This document shows, piece after piece, positions 26,032 to 35,007 of a DNA stretch of 57,984 nt; the stretch's first letter is position 1, and each line of letters starts with the position of its first letter. Made by a program: the position numbers and the translations under genes. The DNA is taken from the NCBI RefSeq assembly GCF_014762705.1, contig NZ_JABURL010000072.1, forward strand, positions 1 through 57,984, in the 5' to 3' direction. This DNA is from Cyclobacterium sp. (GTDB lineage: Bacteria; Bacteroidota; Bacteroidia; Cytophagales; Cyclobacteriaceae). The notes under the pieces were generated by a model. That model had not been told where the DNA came from and searched no databases. It saw only the letters and a list, made by a program, of their open reading frames with translations.

Positions 26032-27049
26032 TTCCTGAATTAGATTTTTCTATTTGCCTAAAGTCCTCAATTTGCTTTAGTTGTTCCATTATGCCTTTTT
26101 TCTCTTCCGAAAAATCCAGACCGGCCGGCATGCGATCCATCTTTTGCAGCAGGTGGTGTAAAAAATCAAAATGGCTCTCAGAGAAGGGTTCAAATGGCCT
26201 GTGGTTTAAGTTTTTTTGAACCTGATCCAGGGCATGCAATATGTCAATAGTAGGCTGTTCAAAAAAAGCATCTTTAAATTTTTCCCAAATATAATTTTCT
26301 GCGGTAGCATTGGGATGAATCAGGTCATCTTTATAAAACCTGTAATCCCTGAGATCGTCCATTTGAAGTTCATAGGCAGGGAAATAATAGACATCTTCGT
26401 AGCGCTTTTCCAGCAAGTCGCAAAACACTCTCAGCAGACCTTTACTAACCTGATTTTGAGGTATTCCATCTTTGATATGCCGTACAGGGCTTACTGTGAG
26501 CACAATTTGAATCCCGGGATTATGCTTTTTAAGCTCTTGATAAAATCTTTCGAATATAAGGATCATTTCCTCTAATGCTAAAAGTTCCTTTTTAAAATCT
26601 TTTGCTGGCTGCTTGTGGCAATTGGCTACAATGCTATTGGAAGGCAAATGCCGGAAAACGAATGCTGTGCCCAGGGTAACCATTAGGTGGCTACTTGTCC
26701 TGATACAGTCATTTACCTGCCGAAGCTTATGATCAAGCAAGTCCTTAAGATCGACCTTATGATCTGCATTGATCCTGGAATGAAATTGAAAATGGTAATG
26801 CTTATTATGTCGGGTCAGGTACAGGTTGCCATCGGGGCTTTGCTTCTCAAGTGCCAGCAAAAGTAATTTAAAAATTGAAATGGGATTAAACAGTATCCCA
26901 AATGGATTTACAAGAACGCGAAATTTATGCAGGTGTAACTTTTCGCCAATCACCTCTGAAAAGCAGGAACCAACCGTAAGGAGTTTACCCTCATGGTTGA
27001 TACATTTCGGACTGGGAAGAATACCAAATTCGGTTCTGAAACTTTTCAT
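26018..27049 (-). CDS. GSCFA domain protein
   Basis: The GSCFA signature is visible as [13 protein letters not shown]. The frame is open for 59 more codons upstream, but that part has no family character. The ATG at 27049 ([10 protein letters not shown]) gives the usual N terminus and 343 residues. GSCFA proteins resemble SGNH-type esterases; a Ser in GSCFS and the late [11 protein letters not shown] block (an Asp/His pair) fit that idea. The substrate is unknown. It is the first gene of the run leading to the DUF255 gene and priA. Confidence 0.85.
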   Translation of the reverse strand: MKSFRTEFGILPSPKCINHEGKLLTVGSCFSEVIGEKLHLHKFRVLVNPFGILFNPISIFKLLLLALEKQSPDGNLYLTRHNKHYHFQFHSRINADHKVDLKDLLDHKLRQVNDCIRTSSHLMVTLGTAFVFRHLPSNSIVANCHKQPAKDFKKELLALEEMILIFERFYQELKKHNPGIQIVLTVSPVRHIKDGIPQNQVSKGLLRVFCDLLEKRYEDVYYFPAYELQMDDLRDYRFYKDDLIHPNATAENYIWEKFKDAFFEQPTIDILHALDQVQKNLNHRPFEPFSESHFDFLHHLLQKMDRMPAGLDFSEEKKGIMEQLKQIEDFRQIEKSNSGNESE

Positions 27050-27391
27050 TTTTCCTTTAATTAACAGCAAATTAAACAAACACAGGCAGGAAGAAAAGTT
27101 CCTTAAAAAGAAAAACACCTTAATCACATTAAAGCCAAACCAGGCACTGGGGATTTGATGACGCTGCTCAAAAGTATAGCATGCTAACCCCTTCACAAAA
27201 TCAATCCTTGCAATTTTAAACTTCAAAATGGACGAGGAATATCCAAATTGCCGGATTTTCTGGTAATTTCAGCCCTTCCCAATATGGGAAAAGCTGTAAG
27301 TCAAGCTTATACCTGATCCAAAAAAAAGTTTAAACTAAAAAAGCCAGGAAAAACCTGGCTTTTTTTATTAATCGTTGAATGAAGTCTGGAT
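27050..27391. other. Intergenic region, about 340 bp, with terminator
   Basis: This stretch lies between rplI (ending at 27392) and the chosen GSCFA start. It holds the hairpin listed separately and presumably the promoter of the GSCFA-DUF255-priA run. The frame upstream of the GSCFA start stays open to 27226 but looks non-coding. No other structure was recognised. Confidence 0.6.
27337..27365 (-). terminator. Rho-independent terminator of the rpsF-rpsR-rplI operon
   Basis: A perfect 12-bp inverted repeat pairs AAAAAAGCCAGG (27337-27348) with CCTGGCTTTTTT (27354-27365) over a 5-base loop. On the minus strand the stem is followed by the T-run expected of an intrinsic terminator. It lies 26 bases after the rplI stop. 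It would also work in the plus direction. Confidence 0.9.
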
Positions 27392-27835
27392 TTATTCAGC
27401 CACAACTTCAAATTTAACATTGGTTTTGACTTCCCGATGAAGGTCAACCTCTGCTTCATATTCGCCTGCAGTAGAAACCGGCTGGTTGATCGAAATCTTT
27501 TTCCTATCTATTTCGATGCCTTTTTCAGCTAATGCGTCTGAAAGCTGTAAAGTGGTAACTTTTCCAAAAATCTTACCTGAATCGCCAATTTTGGCTTTTA
27601 TTTCCAAGGTGATTTTTTCCAGTTTCGCTGCGATATTTTCGGCTTCGGTCTTGATTTTTTCAGCTTTATGAGCTGCTTGTTTGATATTTTCATCCAATAT
27701 TTTTCTATTGGAAGTGGTAGCCAAAACCGCAAATCCTTGTGGGATAAGGTAATTACGTCCATAACCGGGTTTTACATCCACCAGGTCATTCTTATACCCA
27801 AGTCCTTTTATATCTGTTTTTAAGATAACATCCAT
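27392..27835 (-). CDS. rplI: 50S ribosomal protein bL9
   Basis: The 147-residue protein is a full-length bL9. The N-terminal RNA-binding domain shows VILKTDIKGLGYKNDLVDVK and GYGRNYLIPQGFA, and a long connecting helix and C-terminal domain follow. It binds 23S rRNA near the L1 stalk base. It is third in the rpsF-rpsR-rplI operon and is followed by a strong terminator. Confidence 0.98.
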   Translation of the reverse strand: MDVILKTDIKGLGYKNDLVDVKPGYGRNYLIPQGFAVLATTSNRKILDENIKQAAHKAEKIKTEAENIAAKLEKITLEIKAKIGDSGKIFGKVTTLQLSDALAEKGIEIDRKKISINQPVSTAGEYEAEVDLHREVKTNVKFEVVAE

Positions 27836-27874
27836 TATTGTAATAATTTAATTAGGTGAAGGATACAGTTGACC

Positions 27875-28126
27875 TTATTTCAAGCCATCTGCTACGTAAG
27901 GCAATAAGGCCAAATGCCTGGCTTTTTTAATAGCCTGAGCGACCTTCCTCTGGAATTTTGCGGAATTGCCTGTAAGTCTTCTGGGAAGGATCTTACCCTG
28001 TTCATTTACAAATTTCAACAAAAAGTTAGGATCTTTGTAATCAATATACTTGATACCTAATTTTTTAAATCTACAGTATTTTTTCCTGTTTTGCTCTCTG
28101 TTGATTGGTTCGTTTTTTAATGTCAT
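27875..28126 (-). CDS. rpsR: 30S ribosomal protein bS18
   Basis: The 83-residue product carries the bS18 core: [19 protein letters not shown], then [20 protein letters not shown]. It binds bS6 and 16S rRNA in the small-subunit platform. Its start overlaps the rpsF stop by 4 bases, matching the 1:1 need for bS6 and bS18. Confidence 0.98.
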   Translation of the reverse strand: MTLKNEPINREQNRKKYCRFKKLGIKYIDYKDPNFLLKFVNEQGKILPRRLTGNSAKFQRKVAQAIKKARHLALLPYVADGLK

Positions 28127-28494
28127 TTTGCTGGCTCCTCCTTAGCTTCAGATTTTTTATTGAATTCACCTTTTCTTCTTCTCTCTGCGTACTTGATGCC
28201 ATGCTTGTCCATGACAGTGGTCAGAAAGCGTAAAACGGTTTCGTCTCTCCTGAAACCAAGTTCAAATTTCTTGATAGCCGTAGGATCTGCTGTGTATTCA
28301 ACCATCACATAAAACCCTGTGGTTTTCTTCTGAATGGTATAGGCCAATTTCTTAAGCCCCCAGTTCTCCACATTAACAATTTCTGCTCCCAATTCTTTTA
28401 ACAAGCCTACATACTTGTCTACGGTATCCTTCATCTGAACTTCAGACAAAACGGGAGTAAGGATGAATACCGTTTCATAATTTTTTTGGAACAT
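28123..28494 (-). CDS. rpsF: 30S ribosomal protein bS6
   Basis: The 123-residue protein is bS6: [14 protein letters not shown] at the N terminus, [22 protein letters not shown] in the middle, and a basic/acidic tail ([10 protein letters not shown]) as often seen. It heads the ribosomal operon; a consensus Bacteroidota promoter lies upstream. No priB or ssb gene lies between rpsF and rpsR, unlike in many other phyla. Confidence 0.97.
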   Translation of the reverse strand: MFQKNYETVFILTPVLSEVQMKDTVDKYVGLLKELGAEIVNVENWGLKKLAYTIQKKTTGFYVMVEYTADPTAIKKFELGFRRDETVLRFLTTVMDKHGIKYAERRRKGEFNKKSEAKEEPAK

Positions 28495-28530
28495 TCTTTT
28501 AAATTTTTATTATTATTTTAAAACAGTTTG

Positions 28531-28560
28531 CAAAATTAAGGTATATAGACAGATAAACAA
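28531..28560 (-). promoter_or_regulatory. Consensus Bacteroidota promoter for rpsF
   Basis: On the minus strand TTG (complement of 28558-28560, within a TTTTTG run) is followed by exactly 19 bases and then TAATTTTG (complement of 28531-28538). This is a full match to the Bacteroidota -33/-7 consensus TTG-N19-TAnnTTTG. The -7 box ends 36 bases before the rpsF ATG. Confidence 0.8.
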
Positions 28561-28572
28561 AAATAAAAGGGT

Positions 28573-29496
28573 TTATTTTATCTCAAAAGTACCTTTCCCT
28601 ATTTCCGATCCTTCGGAGAAAACCTTTACGGCATAGATTCCCTTGTCGTATTCGGAACCTTTTTCATAATAATAAGTCAACTGTTGACGGGTATTATTGA
28701 ATAAAAAATCCTGCTTTGAGGTGTAAAATTCTTCTTTCCCATTCAATTCAAAAGTTCCCGAGCCTTTGGCAATATCAAATATAACCTGCCCATTTGGGGC
28801 GAGCACCTGTACAAAAACATCCCTGATACCTTTAGGAGCCACCGAATTTTCCGCAATATTGAATGAAACCTTTAACTTGGTCAGTTGTCTGTTTCTGAAT
28901 TCGTCTTCCCTTTCCCTGCCTCTGGAATTCACCGCCGAAACAATAATATTTTCAGCTTTTAATTTTGATGCAATAGTAACTTTTTCCTCAAGTTCTTCTT
29001 TTTCAATGTTGAGTTTGACCACTTCCTCCTCAACCTCCGCCTTATCGGTTTTCAACTCCTCATTTTCTGTAAAAAGCTGTACGTTTTGTTCCCTTAACCT
29101 GATAATGTCAGCATCCTTTTCACTCAACATCTTGCCATAAGCATCTATTCTGGAATTTAATTGCTCTATTTCTGCTGCTGACCTGCTCCTTTCCCTTTGT
29201 CTTTCCCTGACCAATTGCTGTCTGATCTGTAGCAGGGAATCCACATCTCCACCGAGTTTTTCGATCTCCTGAATTCTTAAATCCATCTGATAGGTCATGG
29301 AATCCAGGCGGATATTCAGATCACTGTTTTCCTCGGTTAGAATCAATATTTCTTCATTCTTTTGAGATTTTTCCCTGTGATCATTCCAAAGTCTCCAACC
29401 ACTAAGCAATACCAAAATGATCAGGACGATGATCAGAATATTTTTCCCTTTTTCCGTACCATTTTGATTATTCTCAGGCAGCTCCTCTTTTGTCAT
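28573..29496 (-). CDS. Single-pass coiled-coil membrane protein, unknown
   Basis: The 307-residue product has a short cytoplasmic N terminus, one membrane helix (about 20-37), a long coiled coil (about 42-190) with heptad-like Leu/Ile and many Glu/Gln/Arg, and a C-terminal beta-rich domain (about 195-307; KVSFNIAENSVAPKG...DVFVQVLAPNG). Similar proteins occur across Bacteroidota without known function. It stands alone upstream of the rpsF promoter, so it is probably its own unit. The coiled coil suggests a periplasmic spacer or oligomer. Confidence 0.8.
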   Translation of the reverse strand: MTKEELPENNQNGTEKGKNILIIVLIILVLLSGWRLWNDHREKSQKNEEILILTEENSDLNIRLDSMTYQMDLRIQEIEKLGGDVDSLLQIRQQLVRERQRERSRSAAEIEQLNSRIDAYGKMLSEKDADIIRLREQNVQLFTENEELKTDKAEVEEEVVKLNIEKEELEEKVTIASKLKAENIIVSAVNSRGREREDEFRNRQLTKLKVSFNIAENSVAPKGIRDVFVQVLAPNGQVIFDIAKGSGTFELNGKEEFYTSKQDFLFNNTRQQLTYYYEKGSEYDKGIYAVKVFSEGSEIGKGTFEIK

Positions 29497-29701
29497 AGCA
29501 ATTGGAAATCAATTATTTAAATTTTAATCCTTATTTATCTCTGTGAGTTTCGCTTATAAAACCTGCTTTCAAACTCCAAACAAATCATGCATCAATTATC
29601 AGACCAATTCAAAAATCAAGTCCTCATTTAAATTTACGTATGGAAGCCCAAACAAATTTATGAATTGTAGGGAGTAGTCAAAATGGAAAATCATAAAAAA
29701 T

Positions 29702-30475
29702 TTATATTTCCAATACAAAATGATTTTTGGATGCGGCAGGGCGGAAAAACAATACCCCACAATCAAAAAAATCAATCGTAGGTCCAATTTCTGGTCGTGT
29801 TTTTATTTTTTCCCAGGCCATTTTCATTTCTCCGGACCAATGGATGTCAGCAATTACCACAATACTTTTTTCATGCAATTTGGGCAAAATGGCATTGAAA
29901 TAAGTAAGGGTAGGCTCATATTGGTGGTTGGCATCCATCAAAACAAAATCGACCGAAGACAAGTCCTTTAAAACCTCCGTCAAGGTAAGGTCCAAATCCC
30001 CTTCTATCAATTGCAGCTGTGGAAATTGGCTGAGGTGCTTTCCAGCTAAAGCCAATAATTCCGGGTCCCCTTCAAAGCTATAAAGCTTCCCTCTGACCTG
30101 CCGGCTCAAATAGGCTGTATTAACGCCCAGAGAAGTCCCCAGGTCCAATACAATAGCTGCCGGGGTCTGTTTGCAAAGAAAACTGTAAATCAACGAGAAT
30201 TTTAGAGGTGTACCAATTCTTCTCATGATCTTCGACACGGGTCTTTTTCCTTTCCCAAACCACCTGGATCCGGCACCTAAATCAGTACTTTTAACCTTAA
30301 GGTTTGAATGTAGATAGTCATACCTTATGGATTCAATAGAAGTATCTCCCTTCCTGTTTTGTTTCAGGTAGGTTTTCAAGTTTTGGTACAAGTGAAAAAT
30401 GAAAGGGGAATGGATGCTATGGCTGTTTTCTTTTTTTAGAAAATAAAGAATATATTCCCAAAAATGGAAAAACAT
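29702..30475 (-). CDS. Class I SAM-dependent methyltransferase
   Basis: With the ATG at 30475 (MFFHFWEYILYFLKKENSHS) the product is 257 residues and starts 10 bases after the apaG stop. An ATG at 30508 is in frame but overlaps apaG. Residues about 105-215 show a Rossmann methyltransferase core: VLDLGTSLGVNTAYL (motif I), LYSFEGDPE (motif II), EGDLDLTL and VDFVLMDANH (motif IV). The N-terminal SIHSPFIFHLY is common in Bacteroidota O-methyltransferase-like proteins. The substrate is unknown. Confidence 0.85.
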   Translation of the reverse strand: MFFHFWEYILYFLKKENSHSIHSPFIFHLYQNLKTYLKQNRKGDTSIESIRYDYLHSNLKVKSTDLGAGSRWFGKGKRPVSKIMRRIGTPLKFSLIYSFLCKQTPAAIVLDLGTSLGVNTAYLSRQVRGKLYSFEGDPELLALAGKHLSQFPQLQLIEGDLDLTLTEVLKDLSSVDFVLMDANHQYEPTLTYFNAILPKLHEKSIVVIADIHWSGEMKMAWEKIKTRPEIGPTIDFFDCGVLFFRPAASKNHFVLEI

Positions 30476-30485
30476 ATTTGGTGTT

Positions 30486-30872
30486 TCAATTATCAAAAAC
30501 GGTGGCAATGAGTTGAAATTCTGGAATGGCCACAGTCAAGAGCTTCCCATCTACCTGCTTTTCCATGGTGTACTGTCCCATCATTTTACCCATTCCCGAC
30601 TTGAGGTTACATCCGGAAATGTAAGCATGTGTGGCACCAGGCTCCAGTACAGGTTGTTGTCCTACCACTCCCTCTCCCTCTATAATTTTCACCTTGGAGG
30701 CGGCATCGTAGACTTCCCATCTCCTATTCAATAATTGCAAAGTAAAATTACTATGATTTTCAATGGTCACTTTATAAGTAAAAACAAAATGATGCTGACC
30801 AGGATTGGAAAAACCCTTTTGGTAATTAGCTTCTACGCTTACCTTTACACCTTCAGTAATTGCGGTTACCAT
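30486..30872 (-). CDS. apaG: ApaG family protein
   Basis: The ATG at 30872 (MVTAITEGVKVSVEANYQ) gives the standard 128-residue ApaG; a Met six codons earlier is possible but atypical. The ApaG fold is shown by FVFTYKVTIENHS, LLNRRWEVYDA and the GxGVVGQQPVLEPGATHAYISG block. The family was named from an E. coli locus tied to Co/Mg resistance; its molecular job is unclear. It probably forms an operon with the methyltransferase gene. Confidence 0.92.
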   Translation of the reverse strand: MVTAITEGVKVSVEANYQKGFSNPGQHHFVFTYKVTIENHSNFTLQLLNRRWEVYDAASKVKIIEGEGVVGQQPVLEPGATHAYISGCNLKSGMGKMMGQYTMEKQVDGKLLTVAIPEFQLIATVFDN

Positions 30873-30944
30873 GCTGTTTTTAAATACCAAAACTTATTCG
30901 AAATTTGAATTGCCAAAACAAATATACCAAGATAAAACATATAA

Positions 30945-31607
30945 ATGAACGTCAAAATTGAAAATAGTTGGAAACAACTGCTGGAAGAGGAATTTTCAAA
31001 TCCTTATTTTAAAGAATTGGTGACTTTTGTGAAAAATGCTTACCAGATCAATACCATTTACCCTAAAGGTGAACATATTTTCAGGGCCTTCGACTTGTGC
31101 CCGGTGGATCAGGTCAAAGTCATCATCCTGGGTCAGGATCCCTACCACGGGCCGGGACAGGCACATGGATTATCTTTTTCCGTTCCGGAAGGTGTCTCCT
31201 TCCCGCCCTCTTTGCTCAATATTTTCAAAGAGCTTAAAAATGACCTGGACGTTCCTCTGCCATCACATGGCAATTTGGAAAAATGGGCAAAACAAGGTGT
31301 ATTGCTACTCAATGCAACCTTAACAGTGGAAGCCCATAAAGCAGGAAGTCATCAACAAAAAGGCTGGGAGAATTTTACTGATGCCGTTGTCAAAAAACTG
31401 GCCCAAAATAAAGCGCATTTGGTATTCATGTTATGGGGTGCTTATGCCCAAAAAAAAGCAGGAATGATTTCGGACACCAAACATCTCAAACTACATGCCC
31501 CTCATCCCAGTCCGCTTTCTGCCCACAGGGGATTTTTTGGTTGTCATCATTTTAGCAAGACCAATAACTACCTGGTCAAAAATGGTCAGCAACCTATCAA
31601 TTGGTAA
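30945..31607 (+). CDS. ung: Uracil-DNA glycosylase
   Basis: This 220-residue family 1 UDG has the water-activating loop GQDPYHGPGQAHGLSFSV (D65 catalytic), and the C-terminal HPSPLSAHRGFFGC motif that holds the catalytic His and inserts the Leu into DNA. It removes uracil from DNA to start base excision repair. It is transcribed alone, divergent from apaG and convergent with lepB, and is followed by a strong hairpin. Confidence 0.98.
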   Translation: MNVKIENSWKQLLEEEFSNPYFKELVTFVKNAYQINTIYPKGEHIFRAFDLCPVDQVKVIILGQDPYHGPGQAHGLSFSVPEGVSFPPSLLNIFKELKNDLDVPLPSHGNLEKWAKQGVLLLNATLTVEAHKAGSHQQKGWENFTDAVVKKLAQNKAHLVFMLWGAYAQKKAGMISDTKHLKLHAPHPSPLSAHRGFFGCHHFSKTNNYLVKNGQQPINW

Positions 31608-31647
31608 AAACACAGCCCTATGGCTTATGACCAAAGGGCTGTGTTTT
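31607..31647. terminator. Bidirectional terminator between ung and lepB
   Basis: A perfect 13-bp inverted repeat pairs AAAACACAGCCCT (31607-31619) with AGGGCTGTGTTTT (31635-31647) across a 15-base loop. A and T runs at the stem base allow termination both ways. It sits just between the stop codons of the convergent genes ung and lepB. Confidence 0.88.
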
Positions 31648-31662
31648 ATTGCTGTGGAAGTC

Positions 31663-32739
31663 TTATTCGATGGATTTAAAAAAGCGGCTCCACCTGATTT
31701 TATTAAACATGGATTTGTGTTTTTCCAGGGAAAGCCATAAAAACCAAGCCTTTCCCACCACATGGTCCTCAGGAACAAAGCCCCAAAAGCGGGAATCCAG
31801 GGAATCGTGGCGGTTATCTCCCATCATGAAATAGTAATTTTGCTGAAAAGTATAACTTTCCTGTTTTTCACCATTGATAAAGAGCTCATTACCATCAATA
31901 TTGATATCTTCATGTCCTTCAAACTTCTCTATGGTATACCCATATCGCCTAACATTGTCTTCATCCAATGTAATGGTCTGACCTTCTGCAGGGATTTCCA
32001 AGGGACCAAAATTGTCCTTGTTCCAGTTATAGTAGGCCCCATCCGGGAATATATTGGGATCGCCCTGTCCTGGCCGGTTCAACCTTTTCTTAACGGAAGC
32101 AACAGCTGGGGATTTTTCCAATTCGGTGACCATTTCATCCGTTGCAAAAATAAAATAGCCTGAGTTATCCTGGAAAGGAAAATAACTGTCCGGATTAATT
32201 CCATACCGGTCAAAAAACTCTGCATTCAATGGCCGATTGGTCATGACATCATAGGAGAATTGCATTTCCTCCGGTGTCTCAGCGGGCTCACCGTTTATGA
32301 AAATCCTGGCTTCCCTGATTTCAATGACATCGCCCGGAACTGCCACGGCTCTTTTGATATAATTGGTTTTCAAATCTACAGGATATTGAAATTCTTCGGG
32401 ATAATTGAAAACCACTACATCATTCCTTTTGATAGAAGTAAAACCCGGAAGCCGGTAATAGGGAAGTTGAACCGCTTCAGAATAGGAAGGTATCTCTGTA
32501 CCCCAAATTTTTTGATGTGTCAATGGTACCTGAAGGATGGTCTTGGGCACCCTGGTTCCATAATGCATTTTACTAACAAACAGAAAATCCCCAACCAGCA
32601 AAGATTTTTCCATGGAAGCTGTAGGAATGGTAAATGGTTCTAAAAGTAACCAACGGATAAGGCTTGCTGCAATAACAGCAAATAACAAGGCATCTACCCA
32701 CTCTCTGGCAGCTGATTTTTTCTTTTTTTCCTGACTCAT
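31663..32739 (-). CDS. lepB: Signal peptidase I
   Basis: The 358-residue enzyme has an N-terminal membrane anchor (about 15-34), the Ser box PTASMEKSLLVGD with nucleophile S42, the Lys box YIKRAVAVPGD, and the C-terminal GDNRHDSLDSRFWGFVP box. It is longer than E. coli LepB, with an insert between the boxes, as is common in Bacteroidota. It cleaves signal peptides of exported proteins. It is the last gene of the operon UPF0173-parA-parB-DUF5683-dapB-lepB. Confidence 0.97.
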   Translation of the reverse strand: MSQEKKKKSAAREWVDALLFAVIAASLIRWLLLEPFTIPTASMEKSLLVGDFLFVSKMHYGTRVPKTILQVPLTHQKIWGTEIPSYSEAVQLPYYRLPGFTSIKRNDVVVFNYPEEFQYPVDLKTNYIKRAVAVPGDVIEIREARIFINGEPAETPEEMQFSYDVMTNRPLNAEFFDRYGINPDSYFPFQDNSGYFIFATDEMVTELEKSPAVASVKKRLNRPGQGDPNIFPDGAYYNWNKDNFGPLEIPAEGQTITLDEDNVRRYGYTIEKFEGHEDINIDGNELFINGEKQESYTFQQNYYFMMGDNRHDSLDSRFWGFVPEDHVVGKAWFLWLSLEKHKSMFNKIRWSRFFKSIE

Positions 32740-32749
32740 TTTTTTATAG

Positions 32750-33475
32750 TTAAAAGTCCAAAAAATCGTTCATTGATAAAACGCCCTTTTTGCCGGGCAA
32801 CCATTCAGCAACCAATACTGCCCCTAAAGCGAAGCCCTGTCTGCTGTGGGCCTCGTGCTGTATGGTGATATCATCTACTTCTGAAACATATTGTACGATA
32901 TGGGTACCCGGGGCTGGATCAATACGCTTTGAGATGATGGGTAGTGTACCTTCCTTTAAGGTCTCTTTTCCCTCCCGTAATTTCCAATCCCTGTACCTGT
33001 TGTTGTTTTGAATCAAACCTTCAGCGAGTGAAATGGCCGTGCCGCTTGGGGCATCCCTTTTCTCCGTATGGTGAACTTCTTCCACCGATGCCTGATAGGC
33101 ATTTTGGTCTTGCATTAACCTGGCCAAAAACGCATTGACCTTGAAAAATATATTGACCCCAATGCTAAAATTAGAGGCATAAAAAAGTGATCCGTTTTTT
33201 TCTTTACACCATTTACTTACCTCATCTTTGTGGTCTAACCAACCGGTAGTCCCCACCACTACCGGGACAGCATTTTCCAAACACCATTTTATGTTCCCTA
33301 CTGCAGCATCCGGCTGACTGAATTCAATGGCCACATCTACCTTGTCCCTATCCAGGTTCTCCAGATCAGACACATTTTCAATGTTTATTTTTGCCACAAT
33401 ATGGTGGCCTCTGTTCACGGCTAACTGGGAGATAATTTTACCCATTTTGCCATAGCCTAAAATCAATATGTTCAT
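32750..33475 (-). CDS. dapB: 4-hydroxy-tetrahydrodipicolinate reductase
   Basis: The 241-residue enzyme shows the N-terminal nucleotide-binding loop GYGKMGK (7-13), VVVGTTGW, and the catalytic/substrate motif HHTEKRDAPSGTA. It catalyses the second committed step of lysine and diaminopimelate synthesis. It directly abuts the DUF5683 gene (no gap) and lies 10 bases before lepB, so it is co-transcribed with chromosome-partitioning and secretion genes, an arrangement typical of Cytophagales and relatives. Confidence 0.96.
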   Translation of the reverse strand: MNILILGYGKMGKIISQLAVNRGHHIVAKINIENVSDLENLDRDKVDVAIEFSQPDAAVGNIKWCLENAVPVVVGTTGWLDHKDEVSKWCKEKNGSLFYASNFSIGVNIFFKVNAFLARLMQDQNAYQASVEEVHHTEKRDAPSGTAISLAEGLIQNNNRYRDWKLREGKETLKEGTLPIISKRIDPAPGTHIVQYVSEVDDITIQHEAHSRQGFALGAVLVAEWLPGKKGVLSMNDFLDF

Positions 33476-34084
33476 TTAAAAACTAAATTTTACAGAAACC
33501 CCAATACTGCTGCCATTGGCGAGCACTGGCTCTATTGAGGGTTCAAATTTCAAACTCAAATCTTCACTGATATCAAAACTGGAAAGGTGAGCGTCTACAA
33601 ATGCATCTACTGCTCCTAATGCGTAGATGGCCCCAAATACCATGTACATGGCATCCCTGTTCCTTCTCCAGTAATTTACATTTCTTATGATTCCATCCTC
33701 ATTTAAATTGGGAAACGGACTGGGTTCTGTTCCTTCTCTTACAATATCCAAAGCAACCAAAAATTCCTGGTACCTTCTGTTGTTGAATCCCAAAAAATAC
33801 ACAGCGGTGGTTACTCCACCGTAAAGTAAAGGTAATTTCCAGACTTTCTCATTATAAACCTGCCCTGCACCAGGCAGAATCAATGACAAAAACAGGGCTT
33901 TTTTAGGATCTTTAACATTTGAAGGGGCCTCCGACTGGATAGTATCTTGTTCAATCAGCAAAGTATCTTGTTCCTGGGCCTTCACGTTTTGTACCAGCAG
34001 AGCACAAAAAGCAAATAGCAGGCAACAGGCAAAGAAATTTTTACCACATGACTTTATTTGAGCACAATTGACCAGACATTTCAC
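33476..34084 (-). CDS. DUF5683 membrane protein
   Basis: This 202-residue protein starts with GTG at 34084, directly after the parB stop. It has a signal peptide (about 14-36, ending NVKAQ) and a DUF5683 core: DPKKALFLSLILPGAGQVYN followed by KVWKLPLLYGG and a GFNNRRYQEF segment. The function is unknown, but the gene is regularly placed between parB and dapB in Bacteroidota. No ATG precedes the signal peptide in this frame, so the GTG start is the best choice. Confidence 0.85.
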   Translation of the reverse strand: MKCLVNCAQIKSCGKNFFACCLLFAFCALLVQNVKAQEQDTLLIEQDTIQSEAPSNVKDPKKALFLSLILPGAGQVYNEKVWKLPLLYGGVTTAVYFLGFNNRRYQEFLVALDIVREGTEPSPFPNLNEDGIIRNVNYWRRNRDAMYMVFGAIYALGAVDAFVDAHLSSFDISEDLSLKFEPSIEPVLANGSSIGVSVKFSF

Positions 34085-34993
34085 TTAGATCAAATCAAGA
34101 ATTTCCAAAATTCTGTTCAGATCGCTGGTGGAATGGAAAGGAATTTTAATTTCCCCTTTATCCTTTTGGTCTGCCTTTAAGGAGACCTTGGTACCAAAAT
34201 GGGAAGCAAGTTTCTGTTGCAGTTTGTTGATCTCGTATTTTTTTACCGGATCGGTGTTGGACTTGGATGCACCTTCTTTTTTTTCCTTGCCTTCACTCAA
34301 ATCTTTTACCAGAGCTTCTACTTTCCTTACGCTCAGTTCCTCGGTGATCATTCTCTTGAAAATGGAAAGTTGTTTATCCACATCTTCAATATTGATCAGG
34401 GCTCTGGCATGACCCATGCTGATCTTTTGGTCCCGGATGCCCGCCTGAATATCAGGTGGCAATTTCAACAACCTGAGGTAATTGTTTACAGTAGTCCGGT
34501 TTTTACCAACCCTGTCTCCCAGCTGCTCTTGCTTCAGGTCACACTCAGATAAGAGTCTCTGGTAGGAATGGGCTATTTCCAGGGCGTTTAAATTCTCCCT
34601 TTGGATATTTTCAATCAGTGCCATTTCCAGCATTTGCTGGTCATTGGCCAGCCGGACGTAAGCAGGAATTTTGTCCAAACCTGCCATTTTTGAAGCCTGG
34701 TACCTTCTTTCTCCGGATATAAGCTGGTATTCATTTTCTGCCAGCTTCCTAACTGTAATGGGCTGAATGATGCCCTGTACAGTAATGGATTCCGCCAATT
34801 CTTCTAGTGCGGTTTTATCAAAATGAGTTCTGGGTTGAAAAGGATTTACCTGTATCTGTTCCAGGGGAATTTCGAAAATACCAGCTATGGGATGGTTTTC
34901 TCCACTCTCGCCCTTTTGGGGAGAATCCTGCAACAAAGCACCCAAACCTTTTCCCAATGCCCCTCTTTTCTTGTTAGTTTTACTGACAGCCAT
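34085..34993 (-). CDS. parB: Chromosome-partitioning protein ParB
   Basis: The ATG at 34993 (MAVSKTNKKRGALGKGLGALL) gives 302 residues; a TTG six codons earlier overlaps parA but is less likely. Domains in order: the ParB N-terminal CTPase/parS-clamp domain with QVNPFQPRTHFD and the CTP-binding LISGERRYQA, a helix-turn-helix (KQEQLGDRVGKNRTTVNNYLR region), and a C-terminal dimer domain. It loads on parS sites and acts with ParA in origin segregation. I found no parS palindrome in the window. Confidence 0.96.
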   Translation of the reverse strand: MAVSKTNKKRGALGKGLGALLQDSPQKGESGENHPIAGIFEIPLEQIQVNPFQPRTHFDKTALEELAESITVQGIIQPITVRKLAENEYQLISGERRYQASKMAGLDKIPAYVRLANDQQMLEMALIENIQRENLNALEIAHSYQRLLSECDLKQEQLGDRVGKNRTTVNNYLRLLKLPPDIQAGIRDQKISMGHARALINIEDVDKQLSIFKRMITEELSVRKVEALVKDLSEGKEKKEGASKSNTDPVKKYEINKLQQKLASHFGTKVSLKADQKDKGEIKIPFHSTSDLNRILEILDLI

Positions 34994-35007
34994 TTCTTGT
35001 ATTATAT

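Noticed and set aside
26018-27226. A longer GSCFA protein of 402 residues starting at 27226.
   Set aside because: The first 59 residues are not family-like and the ATG at 27049 gives the normal N terminus.
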